The notes below the pieces were generated by a model. The model had not been told where the DNA came from, made no database searches, and was given only the letters and a program-made list of their open reading frames with translations. Positions 1-11,370 of a stretch of 61,205 nt of DNA are shown piece after piece; positions within the stretch are counted from its first letter, which is position 1, and every line of letters begins with the position of its first letter. The position numbers and the translations under genes are program-made. Source of the stretch: an uncultured Alteromonadales bacterium (lineage in GTDB: Bacteria > Pseudomonadota > Gammaproteobacteria > Pseudomonadales > Cellvibrionaceae); assembly GCA_937864365.1 (NCBI GenBank), contig CALMJT010000148.1, forward strand, positions 1-61,205, in the 5' to 3' direction.

Positions 1-146
1 TAATCAATCGATTAAAACAGGTTATTAACGTTGTTTATGCGTTAAGTTTTGTGGATTTTTATCTGATTTAAATTAGAAATAATTCTATACCTAAACGCAT
101 AGTGAAGATTTTTAATAATTACTCCCACAGCCATAAACCGGCCATA

Positions 147-172
147 AAAAAACCGGCTTGCGCCGGTTTTTT
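147..172 (-). terminator. Rho-independent terminator after purA
   Basis: Perfect 11-bp inverted repeat (147-157 with 162-172) around a 4-base loop, with an A-run on the left arm and a T-run on the right. It works in both directions. It lies 25 bases past the purA stop codon and so ends the hisZ-purA transcript. The 146 bases to its left are AT-rich and hold no gene. Confidence 0.9.
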
Positions 173-197
173 GTGTTGTTATCGTTTTGAAAAGCGA

Positions 198-1532
<1,335 letters not shown>

Positions 1533-2711
1533 TTACCGAGTCGTTTTGACTTGGTATTGATTGTTTTCGAAAACGATCGAATCCTGACACGAACTATCTG
1601 GACGATCATTTTCATCTAAAGCAGTAACAACTTTACGACCTTCAGCTCGCAGCCTTTGTACAAATTGCCACTGCTGTGGGTCTTCTGAATAAGGCGCCCA
1701 AACTGCAATATCGCTACAATCGGTGAGCTGCATCATTTGGTATACCGTCGTTAGATCGATAGTAAAACCAATGGCCGGACGCGCACGTCCAAACACTTTT
1801 CCAATATCGTCGTAGCGACCACCGCGAGCAATGGCATCACCAAAACCTTTAGCAAAGGCCGCAAAAACAATACCTGTGTGATAGTGATAGCCTCGAACTT
1901 CGCTCAGATCAAAGTAAAGATTGACTAACGAAAAGCGCTGTTTAACAACTTTCGCAATTTGCTCAAGCTCCGCCAATGCAGCCTCAATTTCTACAAATTG
2001 ACCGCCAAAAAGTCGGCGAGCTTTTGCAAAAACTTCTTCACCACCGGCCAAATTGGGCAGCGCCATCAACCACTGTTGATGCTGCGGATCTTCAATATTG
2101 GCTGTCACCCAGGAGTTAATTTCGGTAACAGCTTTCTTTTGCAACAACTCAAAAAAGTGCGCTTCATCGAGTTCAGAAATACCACAAGCCTTAACGATGG
2201 CTCGATAAATTGCCACATGACCTAAATCGATATTCAGCTCTGGCATTTGAAGCAGTTGCAGAGATTCGAGCAGTAAACTCACAACTTCAATGTCTGAACC
2301 CAGTGTCGACGATCCAAAAATCTCAACACCCACCTGAATAGGTGAACGTGTTGCTAATGCGGTCTTGGGTTTGGTGTGCAACACATGACCGCTGTAACAC
2401 AGGCGGCTCACGCCCTCCCGTTTAAAGCTGTGTGCATCCATGCGTGCAATTTGTGGCGTAATATCGGCTCGAACACCCAACATGCGGCCGCTGAGCTGAT
2501 CAGTTAAACGGAAGGTCAACAGATCAATGTCTTTGCCCAAGCCAATCAACAACGAATCGGTGTATTCGATCATCGGTGGGATGACCAACTCGTATCCCCA
2601 ATTTCGGTAAAGGTCGATAAGCTTGCGACGAGATAATTCTATATTGTTGGCCGATTCGGGCAGAATTTCATCCACACCTTCGGGTAAAAGCCAACGATCT
2701 TCGTAATTCAT
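1533..2711 (-). CDS. hisZ: ATP phosphoribosyltransferase regulatory subunit HisZ
   Basis: A histidyl-tRNA-synthetase-like protein without aminoacylation activity. In bacteria with short-form HisG it forms the hetero-octameric ATP phosphoribosyltransferase and confers histidine feedback control. About 392 residues from the internal ATG. The start MNYEDRWLLPEGVDEILP matches the family beginning (DRWLLPxGxxExLP), so I chose 2711 rather than a TTG 45 bases upstream. Class II synthetase-like motifs are visible (IEYTDSLL, then VRADITPQIAR), and so is the family's RYDDIGKVFGRARPAIGF segment. Its position next to purA and hflC supports HisZ over true HisS. No anticodon-binding domain is apparent. Confidence 0.95.
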   Translation of the reverse strand: MNYEDRWLLPEGVDEILPESANNIELSRRKLIDLYRNWGYELVIPPMIEYTDSLLIGLGKDIDLLTFRLTDQLSGRMLGVRADITPQIARMDAHSFKREGVSRLCYSGHVLHTKPKTALATRSPIQVGVEIFGSSTLGSDIEVVSLLLESLQLLQMPELNIDLGHVAIYRAIVKACGISELDEAHFFELLQKKAVTEINSWVTANIEDPQHQQWLMALPNLAGGEEVFAKARRLFGGQFVEIEAALAELEQIAKVVKQRFSLVNLYFDLSEVRGYHYHTGIVFAAFAKGFGDAIARGGRYDDIGKVFGRARPAIGFTIDLTTVYQMMQLTDCSDIAVWAPYSEDPQQWQFVQRLRAEGRKVVTALDENDRPDSSCQDSIVFENNQYQVKTTR

Positions 2712-2756
2712 AACAAATTCCGTGTACACACTGTCGAAAGAACCAAAAACAACCAA

Positions 2757-2945
2757 TCAATGTGACAACAAATAGAGGACAGCAACACCGAACAGCATGC
2801 TTGCCAACCCTAATAAACGCAGTTGCCGATCGGGAACCTGCGCCATAATCACCATCATAGCGCGCCAGCGTTTGGGAGATGCAAAAGGTAATAGGCCTTC
2901 AATGATTAACACCAAACACAGCGCTTTTAAAATCAATATGTCCAA
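2757..2945 (-). CDS. DUF2065 family small membrane protein (YjeT-like)
   Basis: Small inner-membrane protein of about 62 residues with two hydrophobic segments flanking a basic loop: LKALCLVLIIEGLLPFASP near the N terminus and LGLASMLFGVAVLYLL at the C terminus. The EGLLPF...P..WR signature identifies DUF2065, found between hflC and hisZ/purA in many gammaproteobacteria. Its function is unknown. No ATG is available. A TTG at 2945, with GGAG 10 bases upstream, gives the usual family length; an upstream GTG at 2990 would add 15 atypical residues. It ends 46 bases before the preferred hisZ start and is probably cotranscribed with it. Confidence 0.8.
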   Translation of the reverse strand: MDILILKALCLVLIIEGLLPFASPKRWRAMMVIMAQVPDRQLRLLGLASMLFGVAVLYLLSH

Positions 2946-3076
2946 GTCAAACTCACTCCAAGCACAATAAACAGCGCAAAACGAGCACACCTGTTTTTGG
3001 TATGTCGATCTAAGTATACGCTCACGTCAGTTATTGACCGGCTTTAGAGCACATTGAGTAACGTGCAGACACAAAA

Positions 3077-3099
3077 AAACCGGGCTGCGCACCCGGTTT
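3077..3099 (-). terminator. Terminator after hflC
   Basis: Inverted repeat AAACCGGG / CCCGGTTT (3077-3084 and 3092-3099) with a 7-base loop. On the minus strand it is followed by seven T. It lies 33 bases past the hflC stop and separates the hflKC transcript from DUF2065-hisZ-purA. Confidence 0.88.
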
Positions 3100-3131
3100 G
3101 TCGGATTTTACCACGTAAAAACGAGGTTTGT

Positions 3132-4013
3132 TTAGTTTTTATCTGATCCTTTTGGATTGTTTAGATAACGAAAGAACTCGCTTTCGGGATCAACAATCAA
3201 TAAGTCACCGCCATTCTTAAAGGTTTCTTTATAGGCATTAAGACTTCTTAGGAAGCTGTAAAACTCTGGATCTTGGTTGTAGGCTTCAGCGTAAATAGCC
3301 GCAGCGCTCGCATCACCTTCACCGCGAAGATATTCCGCCGCACGATACGCTTCTGCTTCAATAACCGCCTGCTGGCGATCCGCGTCTGCCTTAATGAATT
3401 CAGCCTGCTCGTTACCCACAGCACGATGCTCACGAGCTTCGCGCTCACGTTCGGAGGTCATACGACGAAATACCGATTCACTCACGTCTTCAGGTAGTTC
3501 GATACGCTTAACGCGAACATCAACGATTTCGATACCCAAACTGGTGGTCGTAAACTCGTTTAGAGCGGTTGTTAGATCATTCATCAATTGATCGCGCTCA
3601 CCAGAAACCACTTCCAACAAACTACGTTGTGCGATTTGGTTACGCAAACCTTCGTTGATACGTTGAGCCAACAGTGTTTCGGCGCGACTTTCATCACCAT
3701 TGGTAGATGTGTAGTAAACACTTACATCACGTATGCGCCACTTAGCAAAAGAATCAACGACCATACCTTTCTTCTCAATGGTCAAGAAACGTTCTGGACG
3801 AGCGTCAAAGGTAAGAACACGAGCATCAAACTTGCGAACCTGATCGGCCAGTGGAATCTTGAAATGCAAACCGGGTTTTAAGTCTGTACTTTCAAGAGCA
3901 CCAAAGCGCAGCAATACGGCTCTTTCGGTTTCTTTGATGATGTAAACGCTGTTAATAGACAACAACCCTACAATAAAAATGACGACTAAGGTCAAGAGAC
4001 TTTTCGGGCTCAT
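3132..4013 (-). CDS. hflC: Protease modulator HflC
   Basis: Integral membrane SPFH/band 7 protein. With HflK it forms the large periplasm-facing HflKC cage around the FtsH protease and modulates its activity. 293 residues: one N-terminal transmembrane segment (about residues 7-25), the SPFH domain beginning IIKETERAVLLRFG, and a long charged helical region (REREAREHRAVGNEQAEF) near residues 185-235. The hflK stop overlaps the hflC ATG by one base, so the pair is translationally coupled. A strong terminator follows. Confidence 0.97.
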   Translation of the reverse strand: MSPKSLLTLVVIFIVGLLSINSVYIIKETERAVLLRFGALESTDLKPGLHFKIPLADQVRKFDARVLTFDARPERFLTIEKKGMVVDSFAKWRIRDVSVYYTSTNGDESRAETLLAQRINEGLRNQIAQRSLLEVVSGERDQLMNDLTTALNEFTTTSLGIEIVDVRVKRIELPEDVSESVFRRMTSEREREAREHRAVGNEQAEFIKADADRQQAVIEAEAYRAAEYLRGEGDASAAAIYAEAYNQDPEFYSFLRSLNAYKETFKNGGDLLIVDPESEFFRYLNNPKGSDKN

Positions 4014-5164
4014 TATCGACCTCCTCGAGTTGTACGGTTGTTTAGATTTTCTCGACGAACTTCGTCCATAACGCTGTCTCGAATTTGTCGTATAACATCA
4101 GGAGATATTTGCTGTGTACGATTTACGTTTGACTTCGATTGATCAATGATCTTATCGAGTGGTAAATACATCATGTTATTACCACCATCAACATCAACAA
4201 GAACCTTAGAGGTATTTGATAAAACCTCTTGAACAGATTCGATGTAAAGACGTTCGCGCGTAACTTCTGGAGCTTTGGCGTACTCGGTCAAAAGGTTTTT
4301 AAAGCGCGTAGCCTCACCTTCAGCCACTGCAACAATACGCTCTTTATAGGCATTAGCTTCTTCAATGGTGCGTTGTGCGCGACCACGAGCCTTTGGAATA
4401 ATATCGTTAGCATAAGCCTTGGCTTCGTTTTTCAAACGCTCCTCGTCTTCACGAGCGCGGTTTACGTCATCAAACGCGGCTTGAACTTCTTTAGGGGGTG
4501 ATGATTCTTCGACGTTGACCTTATCCACCAAAATACCCGTGGTGTATGCATCAAGATATTGCTGTAGGCGAGCTTGAACATCAACGGCGATGGCTTCACG
4601 ACCTTCTGTAAGCACTTCATGCATCACGCTCGAACCCACCACATGGCGCAATGCAGATTCAGTCGCTTGCTTTAAGCTTAATTCAGGGTCACGGACATTT
4701 AATACAAAGTCGCGTGCGTCATTGATTACATATTGAACAGAAAGATTAATGTCGACGATATTTAAATCTTCGGTCAACATTGAGCCTTTGCTTTCATGGA
4801 AGCGCTTTCGAGTAACGTTGATCAGGGTAACCTCATCAACTAACGGTGGATTCCAGCGAAGACCAGGGCCTTTGGTATCATGAAATACGCCAAATCGTAA
4901 GATAACGGCTTTTTCTTGTTCGTTAACCTGATAAATACCGCCTGCGGCATAAACCAAAATGGCGATAACGATGATCAAAGCGACTGGAATCTTCGGTAGA
5001 CTTGCGCCACCACCATTTCCAGAGCCTGATTTTTTGCCTCCAAAAACTCCATTGAGTTTTTCCTGAAATTTTTTCAGGGCTTCATCCAAGTCGGGCGGTC
5101 CGTCACCACCGCGCTTGCCACCCCAAGGGTCTTGGTTATTCCCACCCGGTTCGTTCCAGGCCAT
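4013..5164 (-). CDS. hflK: Protease modulator HflK
   Basis: Partner of HflC in the FtsH-associated HflKC complex. 383 residues with the typical N-terminal cytoplasmic tail rich in Gly, Asn and Pro (MAWNEPGGNNQDPWGG), a Gly-rich linker, one transmembrane segment (IPVALIIVIAILVYAAGGIY, about residues 60-80), an SPFH domain starting QEKAVILRFG, and a coiled-coil region rich in Glu, Arg and Ala. The first gene of the hflKC pair, it lies 182 bases downstream of hflX. That gap holds no obvious terminator, so readthrough from hfq-hflX is likely. Confidence 0.97.
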   Translation of the reverse strand: MAWNEPGGNNQDPWGGKRGGDGPPDLDEALKKFQEKLNGVFGGKKSGSGNGGGASLPKIPVALIIVIAILVYAAGGIYQVNEQEKAVILRFGVFHDTKGPGLRWNPPLVDEVTLINVTRKRFHESKGSMLTEDLNIVDINLSVQYVINDARDFVLNVRDPELSLKQATESALRHVVGSSVMHEVLTEGREAIAVDVQARLQQYLDAYTTGILVDKVNVEESSPPKEVQAAFDDVNRAREDEERLKNEAKAYANDIIPKARGRAQRTIEEANAYKERIVAVAEGEATRFKNLLTEYAKAPEVTRERLYIESVQEVLSNTSKVLVDVDGGNNMMYLPLDKIIDQSKSNVNRTQQISPDVIRQIRDSVMDEVRRENLNNRTTRGGR

Positions 5165-5346
5165 ATGAGCTCTCCGTTATTTTTTAAAGCGACACTTATG
5201 TAAAACTTTTTATTGTCGTCATGCAAGCACAGTGTCTTAGCATCATGCTCAGCCATTTTAGCAAGGCAATTACTTTGATTTAAACTTCATGCCCTACAAT
5301 GTGAATGCATTTACCTTCTTTAGAGGTATTTAAGACTTTCAAACAC

Positions 5347-6639
5347 CTAATTTGCCCAGCGTAATTCAGCCCAATTACAGTTACTTTGACTCAGAAGCCG
5401 CATTAAGTCAGGTTTAGGAATACGCAAATGCACTTCGCTTCCGCCATTTTCAGAAAAATTTTCACTGATCACAGCGTGTTGCTCATAGAGTTTGGATCTG
5501 AGCGAGGCTTGCATGGGTGTCAAACACAGAGTGCCATCGATCAAATCGGTTGCTAGGCGTTCGGACAGTACCTGCTCCAGCAAATTTGACCCTTCACCGG
5601 TCTGGGCAGATAGCCAAACCGCAACCGGCACGCCCAAATCGTCACGGTCAACGCGAGCAATCGCGTTTTCCATTAAATCGATTTTGTTATAAACCTTAAT
5701 ACAGGGTACTTCATTAGCACCAATTTCGGCGAGAACACTGTGCACTTCAGCAATATTGCGCTCACGCTCAGGATCGGCAGCATCTATGACATGCAGTAAT
5801 AAATCAGCATTTGCTGCTTCTTCTAGGGTAGCTCGAAAAGCTTCTACTAACCGGTGCGGTAAATTACTGATAAAACCCACAGTGTCGGCCAACACACATA
5901 AACCCACATCAGCAAGTTCAAGACGTCGCATGGTTGGATCAAGTGTTGCGAATAGCTGATCTTTTGCATAAACGTCAGAGTTGGTGAGATGGTTAAACAA
6001 CGTCGATTTACCCGCGTTGGTATAACCTACTAATGAAACGGTAGGAACGCTGTTGCGTAAACGCGCTCTACGTCCGTGCTCACGAGTTTTTCTTACCTTT
6101 TCTAAACGAGCCTTAATGGCTTTGATACGTGCGCGCAGTAAACGTCGATCAGTTTCGAGCTGAGTTTCACCAGGGCCGCGAAGACCGATACCACCCTTTT
6201 GTCGCTCAAGGTGCGTCCAACCCCGAATCAACCGGGTCGACATATGTTCAAGCTGAGCTAGCTCAACTTGTAATTTACCTTCGTGGGTGCGAGCACGTTG
6301 AGCGAAGATGTCTAATATTAAGCCGGTTCTATCAAGTACTCGACATTCGAGAACCTTTTCAAGATTGCGTTCTTGGCTTGGCGACAACGAATGGTTGAAA
6401 ATAACTAACTCAACGTTGTTGCTAGAAACAATCTCGGCCAGCTCTTCCAGTTTTCCAGAACCCATATAATAGCGGGGATCTGGACTGTCGCGAGTACCAG
6501 TAATTAACGTCAAAGGATCAGCACCAGCGGATAGCGCAAGTTCTTCAAATTCGCGGGGATCGTTGGATTCGTCGTGATGATGGAGTTGCAGGTGAACCAG
6601 AACCGCTAATTCACCTGATTTAGGACGTTCAAAAAACAA
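5347..6639 (-). CDS. hflX: Ribosome-associated GTPase HflX
   Basis: Translation-factor-class GTPase that binds the 50S subunit and splits stalled or stress-arrested 70S ribosomes. 430 residues: an N-terminal HflX domain with Gly-rich GGIGLRGPGETQLETDRR at its end, then the G domain with G1 GYTNAGKST (about residues 204-212), the G3 region DTVGF (Gln replaced, as usual in HflX) and G4 NKID. It follows hfq by 49 bases, the conserved hfq-hflX order. Confidence 0.97.
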   Translation of the reverse strand: MFFERPKSGELAVLVHLQLHHHDESNDPREFEELALSAGADPLTLITGTRDSPDPRYYMGSGKLEELAEIVSSNNVELVIFNHSLSPSQERNLEKVLECRVLDRTGLILDIFAQRARTHEGKLQVELAQLEHMSTRLIRGWTHLERQKGGIGLRGPGETQLETDRRLLRARIKAIKARLEKVRKTREHGRRARLRNSVPTVSLVGYTNAGKSTLFNHLTNSDVYAKDQLFATLDPTMRRLELADVGLCVLADTVGFISNLPHRLVEAFRATLEEAANADLLLHVIDAADPERERNIAEVHSVLAEIGANEVPCIKVYNKIDLMENAIARVDRDDLGVPVAVWLSAQTGEGSNLLEQVLSERLATDLIDGTLCLTPMQASLRSKLYEQHAVISENFSENGGSEVHLRIPKPDLMRLLSQSNCNWAELRWAN

Positions 6640-6688
6640 AGAAGTGAAAACCTCTAAGAGAATCTAACTGCTAATGCAGCAAATGTTT

Positions 6689-6949
6689 TTAAGTTTCTTC
6701 GATCTCAGCACCTTCAGCGCCAGTTGGGTTCAACATTGGCACTCGAACAGCGCGAGAAGGAACAATAGTAGAAATTGCGTGTTTGTAGACCATTTGGCTA
6801 ACGGTGTTTTTTAACAACACAACAAATTGATCGAAAGACTCAACTTGGCCTTGAAGTTTAATGCCGTTGACAAGGTAAATTGAAACTGGAATACGCTCTT
6901 TTCGCAAAACGTTGAGATAAGGGTCTTGTAGGCTATGCCCTTTTGACAT
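6689..6949 (-). CDS. hfq: RNA chaperone Hfq
   Basis: Hexameric Sm-like protein that pairs small RNAs with mRNAs. 86 residues: Sm1 region with [17 protein letters not shown] and the Sm2 signature [12 protein letters not shown]. The N-terminal [18 protein letters not shown] is canonical. The C-terminal tail is short and acidic ([10 protein letters not shown]). A good ribosome site (GGAG, 7 bases before the ATG) fixes the start. The 137-base gap to miaA may contain the extra hfq promoters known in other gammaproteobacteria, but I cannot assign one by eye. Confidence 0.98.
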   Translation of the reverse strand: MSKGHSLQDPYLNVLRKERIPVSIYLVNGIKLQGQVESFDQFVVLLKNTVSQMVYKHAISTIVPSRAVRVPMLNPTGAEGAEIEET

Positions 6950-7086
6950 AATTATTCTCCTAAAAAGTAATCAATAAATGTAGCCAATTTAAGCAACCAA
7001 GATATCAAGAGCGATTCGCGATAATTACCTTGGTGTTAATACAAATTGGTTACTAAGGTTGCAACCGGCACGGTATCACTATGCCA

Positions 7087-8073
7087 TTATATGGCGAACT
7101 GATCTAAAATTCTCAAGGCTTTAAAGAGAATTTGTTCATCATTTAAGTTTTCGCCACTCTCTTCTTGTGTATAAAGCCAGTATAGCGGGTCTTTCCATCC
7201 ACGTAGCCAAGTCAATTGCCGCTTCGCCAATTGGCGAGTAGCAATTATGGCTTTCTCAGTAGCATCATCTAGAGAACACTCACCGGCGCAGTAGTTCCAA
7301 AATTGCCGATAACCTACTGCTCTGATGGCTGGAAGTTTTTCATTGAGATCGCCACGACGAAACAGTTTTTCCACTTCTTCAACAAACCCGTGAGCAACCA
7401 TTTGTCGAAGCCGCTGTTCAATTCGCTGATGCAATGTTGCCCGTTGTTTAGGACAAATAGCCAATTGAATAATTTGATAATTTAGTAGAAAAGAATTCTC
7501 TTTAGGTTGCACGGCCCGAAGCTGTGACATGGTTTTTCCCGAACTTAAATACACCTCGTAAGCTCGGCTTAATCGCTGCGAATGATTGGGATGAATTTCA
7601 GCGGCTGTTTGCGGATCAACTTCTGCAAGTCGCCTGTGAATTTCCGTCCAACCTAATTCCTGAGCAACTGACTCTATTTGCGCGCGAATCTCTTCATCTG
7701 CCTCAGGCATTTGCGCTAAACCATCAAGGAACGCTCGAAAATACATCATAGTGCCACCGGCAAGCACGGGTATTTTTCCACGCCCGGTTATTTCTACCAC
7801 AGTTTTTTGGACTTGGTCACAAAAATCTGCTGCACTAAAAGATTCCGACGGATCGCATATATCGATTAAGTGGTGAGGCACTGCCTCTCGCTCTTCTTTT
7901 GTGGGTTTTGCAGAACCGATATCTAGGCCACGATAAACAAGAGCCGAATCGACACTGATAATTTCGATCGGAAAATAACGCGCTAAATTAATGGCTAAGG
8001 AAGTTTTTCCAGAAGCGGTTGGCCCCATTAAAAATATCAGCGTGTTTGGGGCAAGTTGAAAATCGTTCGACAT
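7087..8073 (-). CDS. miaA: tRNA dimethylallyltransferase
   Basis: Transfers the dimethylallyl group to N6 of A37 in tRNAs that read UNN codons. 328 residues with the P-loop GPTASGKT (residues 17-24), the following DSALVYRGLDIGSAKP segment that binds substrate, the PHHLIDICDPSESFSAADF motif, and AGGTMMYFRAFLDGL. The C-terminal RQLAKRQLTWLRGW motif is also present. It starts three bases after the mutL stop. Confidence 0.97.
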   Translation of the reverse strand: MSNDFQLAPNTLIFLMGPTASGKTSLAINLARYFPIEIISVDSALVYRGLDIGSAKPTKEEREAVPHHLIDICDPSESFSAADFCDQVQKTVVEITGRGKIPVLAGGTMMYFRAFLDGLAQMPEADEEIRAQIESVAQELGWTEIHRRLAEVDPQTAAEIHPNHSQRLSRAYEVYLSSGKTMSQLRAVQPKENSFLLNYQIIQLAICPKQRATLHQRIEQRLRQMVAHGFVEEVEKLFRRGDLNEKLPAIRAVGYRQFWNYCAGECSLDDATEKAIIATRQLAKRQLTWLRGWKDPLYWLYTQEESGENLNDEQILFKALRILDQFAI

Positions 8074-8076
8074 AAA

Positions 8077-10017
8077 TTATTGGCCGCGCAAAAATAATTT
8101 ATCGAGCTCGGACAGGCTCATTTGCGTCCAGGTTGGTCGGCCATGATTACACTGCCCACTGCGCTCGGTAATTTCCATATCGCGCAGAAGGGCATTCATT
8201 TCGGCAATGGTTAATTTCCGATTGGCGCGCACCGAGCCATGGCAAGCCATGGTTCCTAAAATCTCGTTAATATGTTCGCGAATACGTTGACTGTCACCGT
8301 AGGTTTTTAAATCAGCCAAAACATCTCTTACCAGCTGCTCTACGTTAGCTCTTTGTAACAGCACCGGCACCTGACGAATTAAAAGTGTTTCCGGCCCTGC
8401 GCGCTGAATGTCAAATCCGAGCTTAGAAAATATTTCGGGATTCGACTCTGCAATTTCGGCTTCTCGATCACTTACAGCAATGGAAGTAGGAACCAACAAA
8501 GGTTGTGCCTGAATACCGTTTTCTTGCTGATCCAATGCGGCTTTCATTCGCTCGTAGGTAATTCGCTCGTGGGCCGCATGCATATCAACGACGATCAAAC
8601 CTTGCGCATTTTCAGCAAGAATATAAATACCTTTTAGTTGTGCAATCGCGTAACCCAACGGCGGAACCAGTTCGTCACTCGCGGTTTCGAGCGAATGATT
8701 TATAGCACCGGTAGAACTTTGATTATCGGAAGATGTTGCCAAACTTCCGTAAGCCGCGATTTTTTCTTCGACAGAAGACTTGCTGTCGCTGCGATTAAAA
8801 TGCGAACTATGAGAACTTAAATTTGGCGAAAACAAGGAGCGCACAACCGATTTGTCATCGGCCGATGTATCCGAAAAGCCTAAACTTCTCGGCTGAACAG
8901 GCTCGCGCTGGGACGTTAAGGACAAATAGTTCTGCCCTGCAAAACTGCCGTCTTGAATCACCGCTGACTCGTCGGCGCCATTAGTGGATTCCGATGATTG
9001 CTGTAAGCGATGTTCCGGGCGAACCTCAGCCAAAGCATGATGCAAACTGCTGTATAAAAAATTATGGACTGTTCTGCCATCGCGAAATCGAACTTCGTGC
9101 TTGGTTGGATGCACATTTACATCAACATTAGCAGGATCTAACTCCAAAAATAATACAAATGCCGGATGACGCCCGTGGTAAAGAACATCTTGATAAGCTT
9201 GTCTTACCGCGTGAGAAACCAACTTGTCTTTAATGGCGCGCCCATTCACATAAAAATATTGCAGATCCGCTTGGCTGCGCGAGAAGTTTGGTAATGCCAC
9301 CCACCCCCAAAGCTTCAACCCAGCTCGTTCCATATCGATTTGAACGGCCTGCTCCATAAAGGCAGAACTGCATATTTGCGCAACGCGTCGCTCGCGTTCG
9401 GCGCCACTTAATGCAGGTCGCCAGGAGTGAATCAAACGGTTGTTATGACGTAAATGAAATCCAACATCGAATCTAGACAAAGCTAAGGTTTTTACAATAT
9501 CTTCGATGCGATTAAATTCGGTTTTTTCGGTGCGTAAAAACTTACGTCGTGCGGGCGTATTAAAGAATAAATCTCTGACTTCTACCGATGTCCCTTGCGG
9601 ATGTGGTGCCGGAGATATCTCGGCCTCCATATCGCGACCTTCGGTTTTTGCCTGCCAGCCCGATTGCTCTCCCGTGTTGCTTGTCAGGGTTAATCGCGCA
9701 ACAGAGCTGATCGACGCCAATGCCTCGCCACGAAATCCCAAGCTCGCGACAGCTTCCAAATCGTCGAGGTGATAAATTTTACTGGTTGCGTGGCGACTTA
9801 AGGCGAGCGGTAGGTCTTCTTTGTCGATTCCACAACCGTCGTCACGAACTCGCAAGAGCTTTACGCCGCCTTGTTCGATATCAATTTGTAATTGCTTTGC
9901 ACCAGCATCAAGACTGTTTTCAAGGAGTTCTTTTATAACAGAGGCAGGGCGCTCGACAACTTCACCGGCAGCAATTTGGTTGGCTAGGCGCGGTGACAGT
10001 AAGCGAATTTTATTCAT
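8077..10017 (-). CDS. mutL: DNA mismatch repair protein MutL
   Basis: GHKL-ATPase that couples MutS mismatch recognition to downstream repair. 646 residues: the N-terminal ATPase domain has [20 protein letters not shown] (motif I), DDGCGI (motif II) and GFRGEAL (motif III); then comes a low-complexity Ser-rich linker (about residues 350-440) and a C-terminal dimerisation domain. That domain carries [17 protein letters not shown] and NHGRPT, which correspond to the metal-binding endonuclease motifs of Pseudomonas-type MutL (DQHA-x2-E-x4-E, ACR and CPHGRP). I therefore expect a nicking MutL, unlike the E. coli protein. It lies three bases downstream of amiB. Confidence 0.97.
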   Translation of the reverse strand: MNKIRLLSPRLANQIAAGEVVERPASVIKELLENSLDAGAKQLQIDIEQGGVKLLRVRDDGCGIDKEDLPLALSRHATSKIYHLDDLEAVASLGFRGEALASISSVARLTLTSNTGEQSGWQAKTEGRDMEAEISPAPHPQGTSVEVRDLFFNTPARRKFLRTEKTEFNRIEDIVKTLALSRFDVGFHLRHNNRLIHSWRPALSGAERERRVAQICSSAFMEQAVQIDMERAGLKLWGWVALPNFSRSQADLQYFYVNGRAIKDKLVSHAVRQAYQDVLYHGRHPAFVLFLELDPANVDVNVHPTKHEVRFRDGRTVHNFLYSSLHHALAEVRPEHRLQQSSESTNGADESAVIQDGSFAGQNYLSLTSQREPVQPRSLGFSDTSADDKSVVRSLFSPNLSSHSSHFNRSDSKSSVEEKIAAYGSLATSSDNQSSTGAINHSLETASDELVPPLGYAIAQLKGIYILAENAQGLIVVDMHAAHERITYERMKAALDQQENGIQAQPLLVPTSIAVSDREAEIAESNPEIFSKLGFDIQRAGPETLLIRQVPVLLQRANVEQLVRDVLADLKTYGDSQRIREHINEILGTMACHGSVRANRKLTIAEMNALLRDMEITERSGQCNHGRPTWTQMSLSELDKLFLRGQ

Positions 10018-10020
10018 GAA

Positions 10021-11370
10021 TTATGTAGACGGAATTTTTAATCGTTGACCAACGCGAATGGTGTCATTGCGCAATCCGTTGTGTTGACGAATCGCCGAAA
10101 CACTGGTGTTGTGCTTACGCGCAATGGTTGAAAGTGTATCACCACTTGCAATGACATACTCTCTTTCGATGCCAGCCTTTTTGTAAGCGACATAGGTACC
10201 CGCCGGTGGTGTGCGCTCAAAATAGGTTTTCAAACCCGTAAAAATCTGCCTTGCCATTTTTCGGCGATAATTTTTACTGCCCAAATTTTTGGCTTCTTTG
10301 GGGTTTGAAATAAAACCGGTTTCAACCAAGATGGAAGGCACATCGGGTGATTTCAACACTGCGAAACCCGCCTGCTCGACACTCGATTTATGCAATCGAG
10401 CGACCTTACCCATAGAATGCAATACATCGTGGCCGACTTCTAAGCTTGAGGTCAGAGTCGCTTTCATAAACAAATCAACAAGCACGCTTTGCACATCGGG
10501 GCTTTTGTCTTCCAAATTAACACTGGTGACACCACCAATTAAATCGGCTTCGTTTTCTTGCTGGGCTAGAAAGCGAGCGGTTTCTGAGGTTGCACCGCGT
10601 TGCGACAGTGCAAATACCGAAGCACCATTGGCTTGCGCTTTCGTAAAAGCATCCGCGTGAATAGAAACAAATAAATCGGCGCGTTTTTCACGGCCGTAAT
10701 CGCGTCTTTTCAACAGAGGAATATAGTAATCACCGGTGCGAACCAACTCGGCACGAAAACCGGGTTCTTCATCAATTAATTTCGCCAGTTCCTTGGCTAT
10801 ATCCAGCACTACATGCTTTTCAAGCAAACCGCCGTGACCAATTGCTCCTGGATCTTCACCACCGTGACCGGCATCAATGGCAATTAAAATATCGCGCTGT
10901 TGCTCGGTCACTACTGACTCGGCGGTTTTTACGGTAGGAGTCACAGTATCAAAAAGATCGATTACCAAACGATCGGCTTTTCCGGTTTGTCGAGCAAGCG
11001 TAAAACTGCGGGGTGTAACCTCGGCGGCAAGATCTAAAACAATGCGTAAATCTTTGCCATCGCGCGACGCTGAGCGCACGGTTTTTATGGGTGTATTACC
11101 CAAAGCCAAATCACTAAAATCTGTATTTAATTCGGCATTTGATAAATCAATTACGATACGGTCAGGAGACTGAAGGGTAAACAGGCGATGATCAACAGGT
11201 TCACTAAGGTCTAATACCAAACGCGTGTTGTCGGGAGCTCGCCAGAGCCGAACACTATCGATTTGAACCTTGGCAAAGGTCTCACTGGCGCATAACAGCA
11301 GCAACCCGAAAATAGCTACGAATCGGAGAAAATGGAGCTTTATTGTCGAGTTTCGTTGTCGCAGCAACAT
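10021..11370 (-). CDS. amiB: N-acetylmuramoyl-L-alanine amidase, AmiB/C type
   Basis: Periplasmic zinc amidase that cleaves the amide bond between MurNAc and the stem peptide during cell separation. 449 residues: N-terminal signal peptide (hydrophobic FVAIFGLLLLCASETFA), an AMIN domain (about residues 35-130) that targets the septum, an Amidase_3 domain with IDAGHGGEDPGA and the ETGFISN segment, and a C-terminal LysM domain (YVIASGDTLSTIARKHN...GQRLKIP). The LysM tail is typical of AmiB. It is first of the tight amiB-mutL-miaA run, where gaps are only 3 bases. Confidence 0.96.
   Translation of the reverse strand: MLLRQRNSTIKLHFLRFVAIFGLLLLCASETFAKVQIDSVRLWRAPDNTRLVLDLSEPVDHRLFTLQSPDRIVIDLSNAELNTDFSDLALGNTPIKTVRSASRDGKDLRIVLDLAAEVTPRSFTLARQTGKADRLVIDLFDTVTPTVKTAESVVTEQQRDILIAIDAGHGGEDPGAIGHGGLLEKHVVLDIAKELAKLIDEEPGFRAELVRTGDYYIPLLKRRDYGREKRADLFVSIHADAFTKAQANGASVFALSQRGATSETARFLAQQENEADLIGGVTSVNLEDKSPDVQSVLVDLFMKATLTSSLEVGHDVLHSMGKVARLHKSSVEQAGFAVLKSPDVPSILVETGFISNPKEAKNLGSKNYRRKMARQIFTGLKTYFERTPPAGTYVAYKKAGIEREYVIASGDTLSTIARKHNTSVSAIRQHNGLRNDTIRVGQRLKIPST

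Noticed and set aside
1533-2711. Histidyl-tRNA synthetase (hisS)
   Set aside because: It is short, has no C-terminal anticodon-binding domain, and its place beside purA and hflC is that of hisZ.
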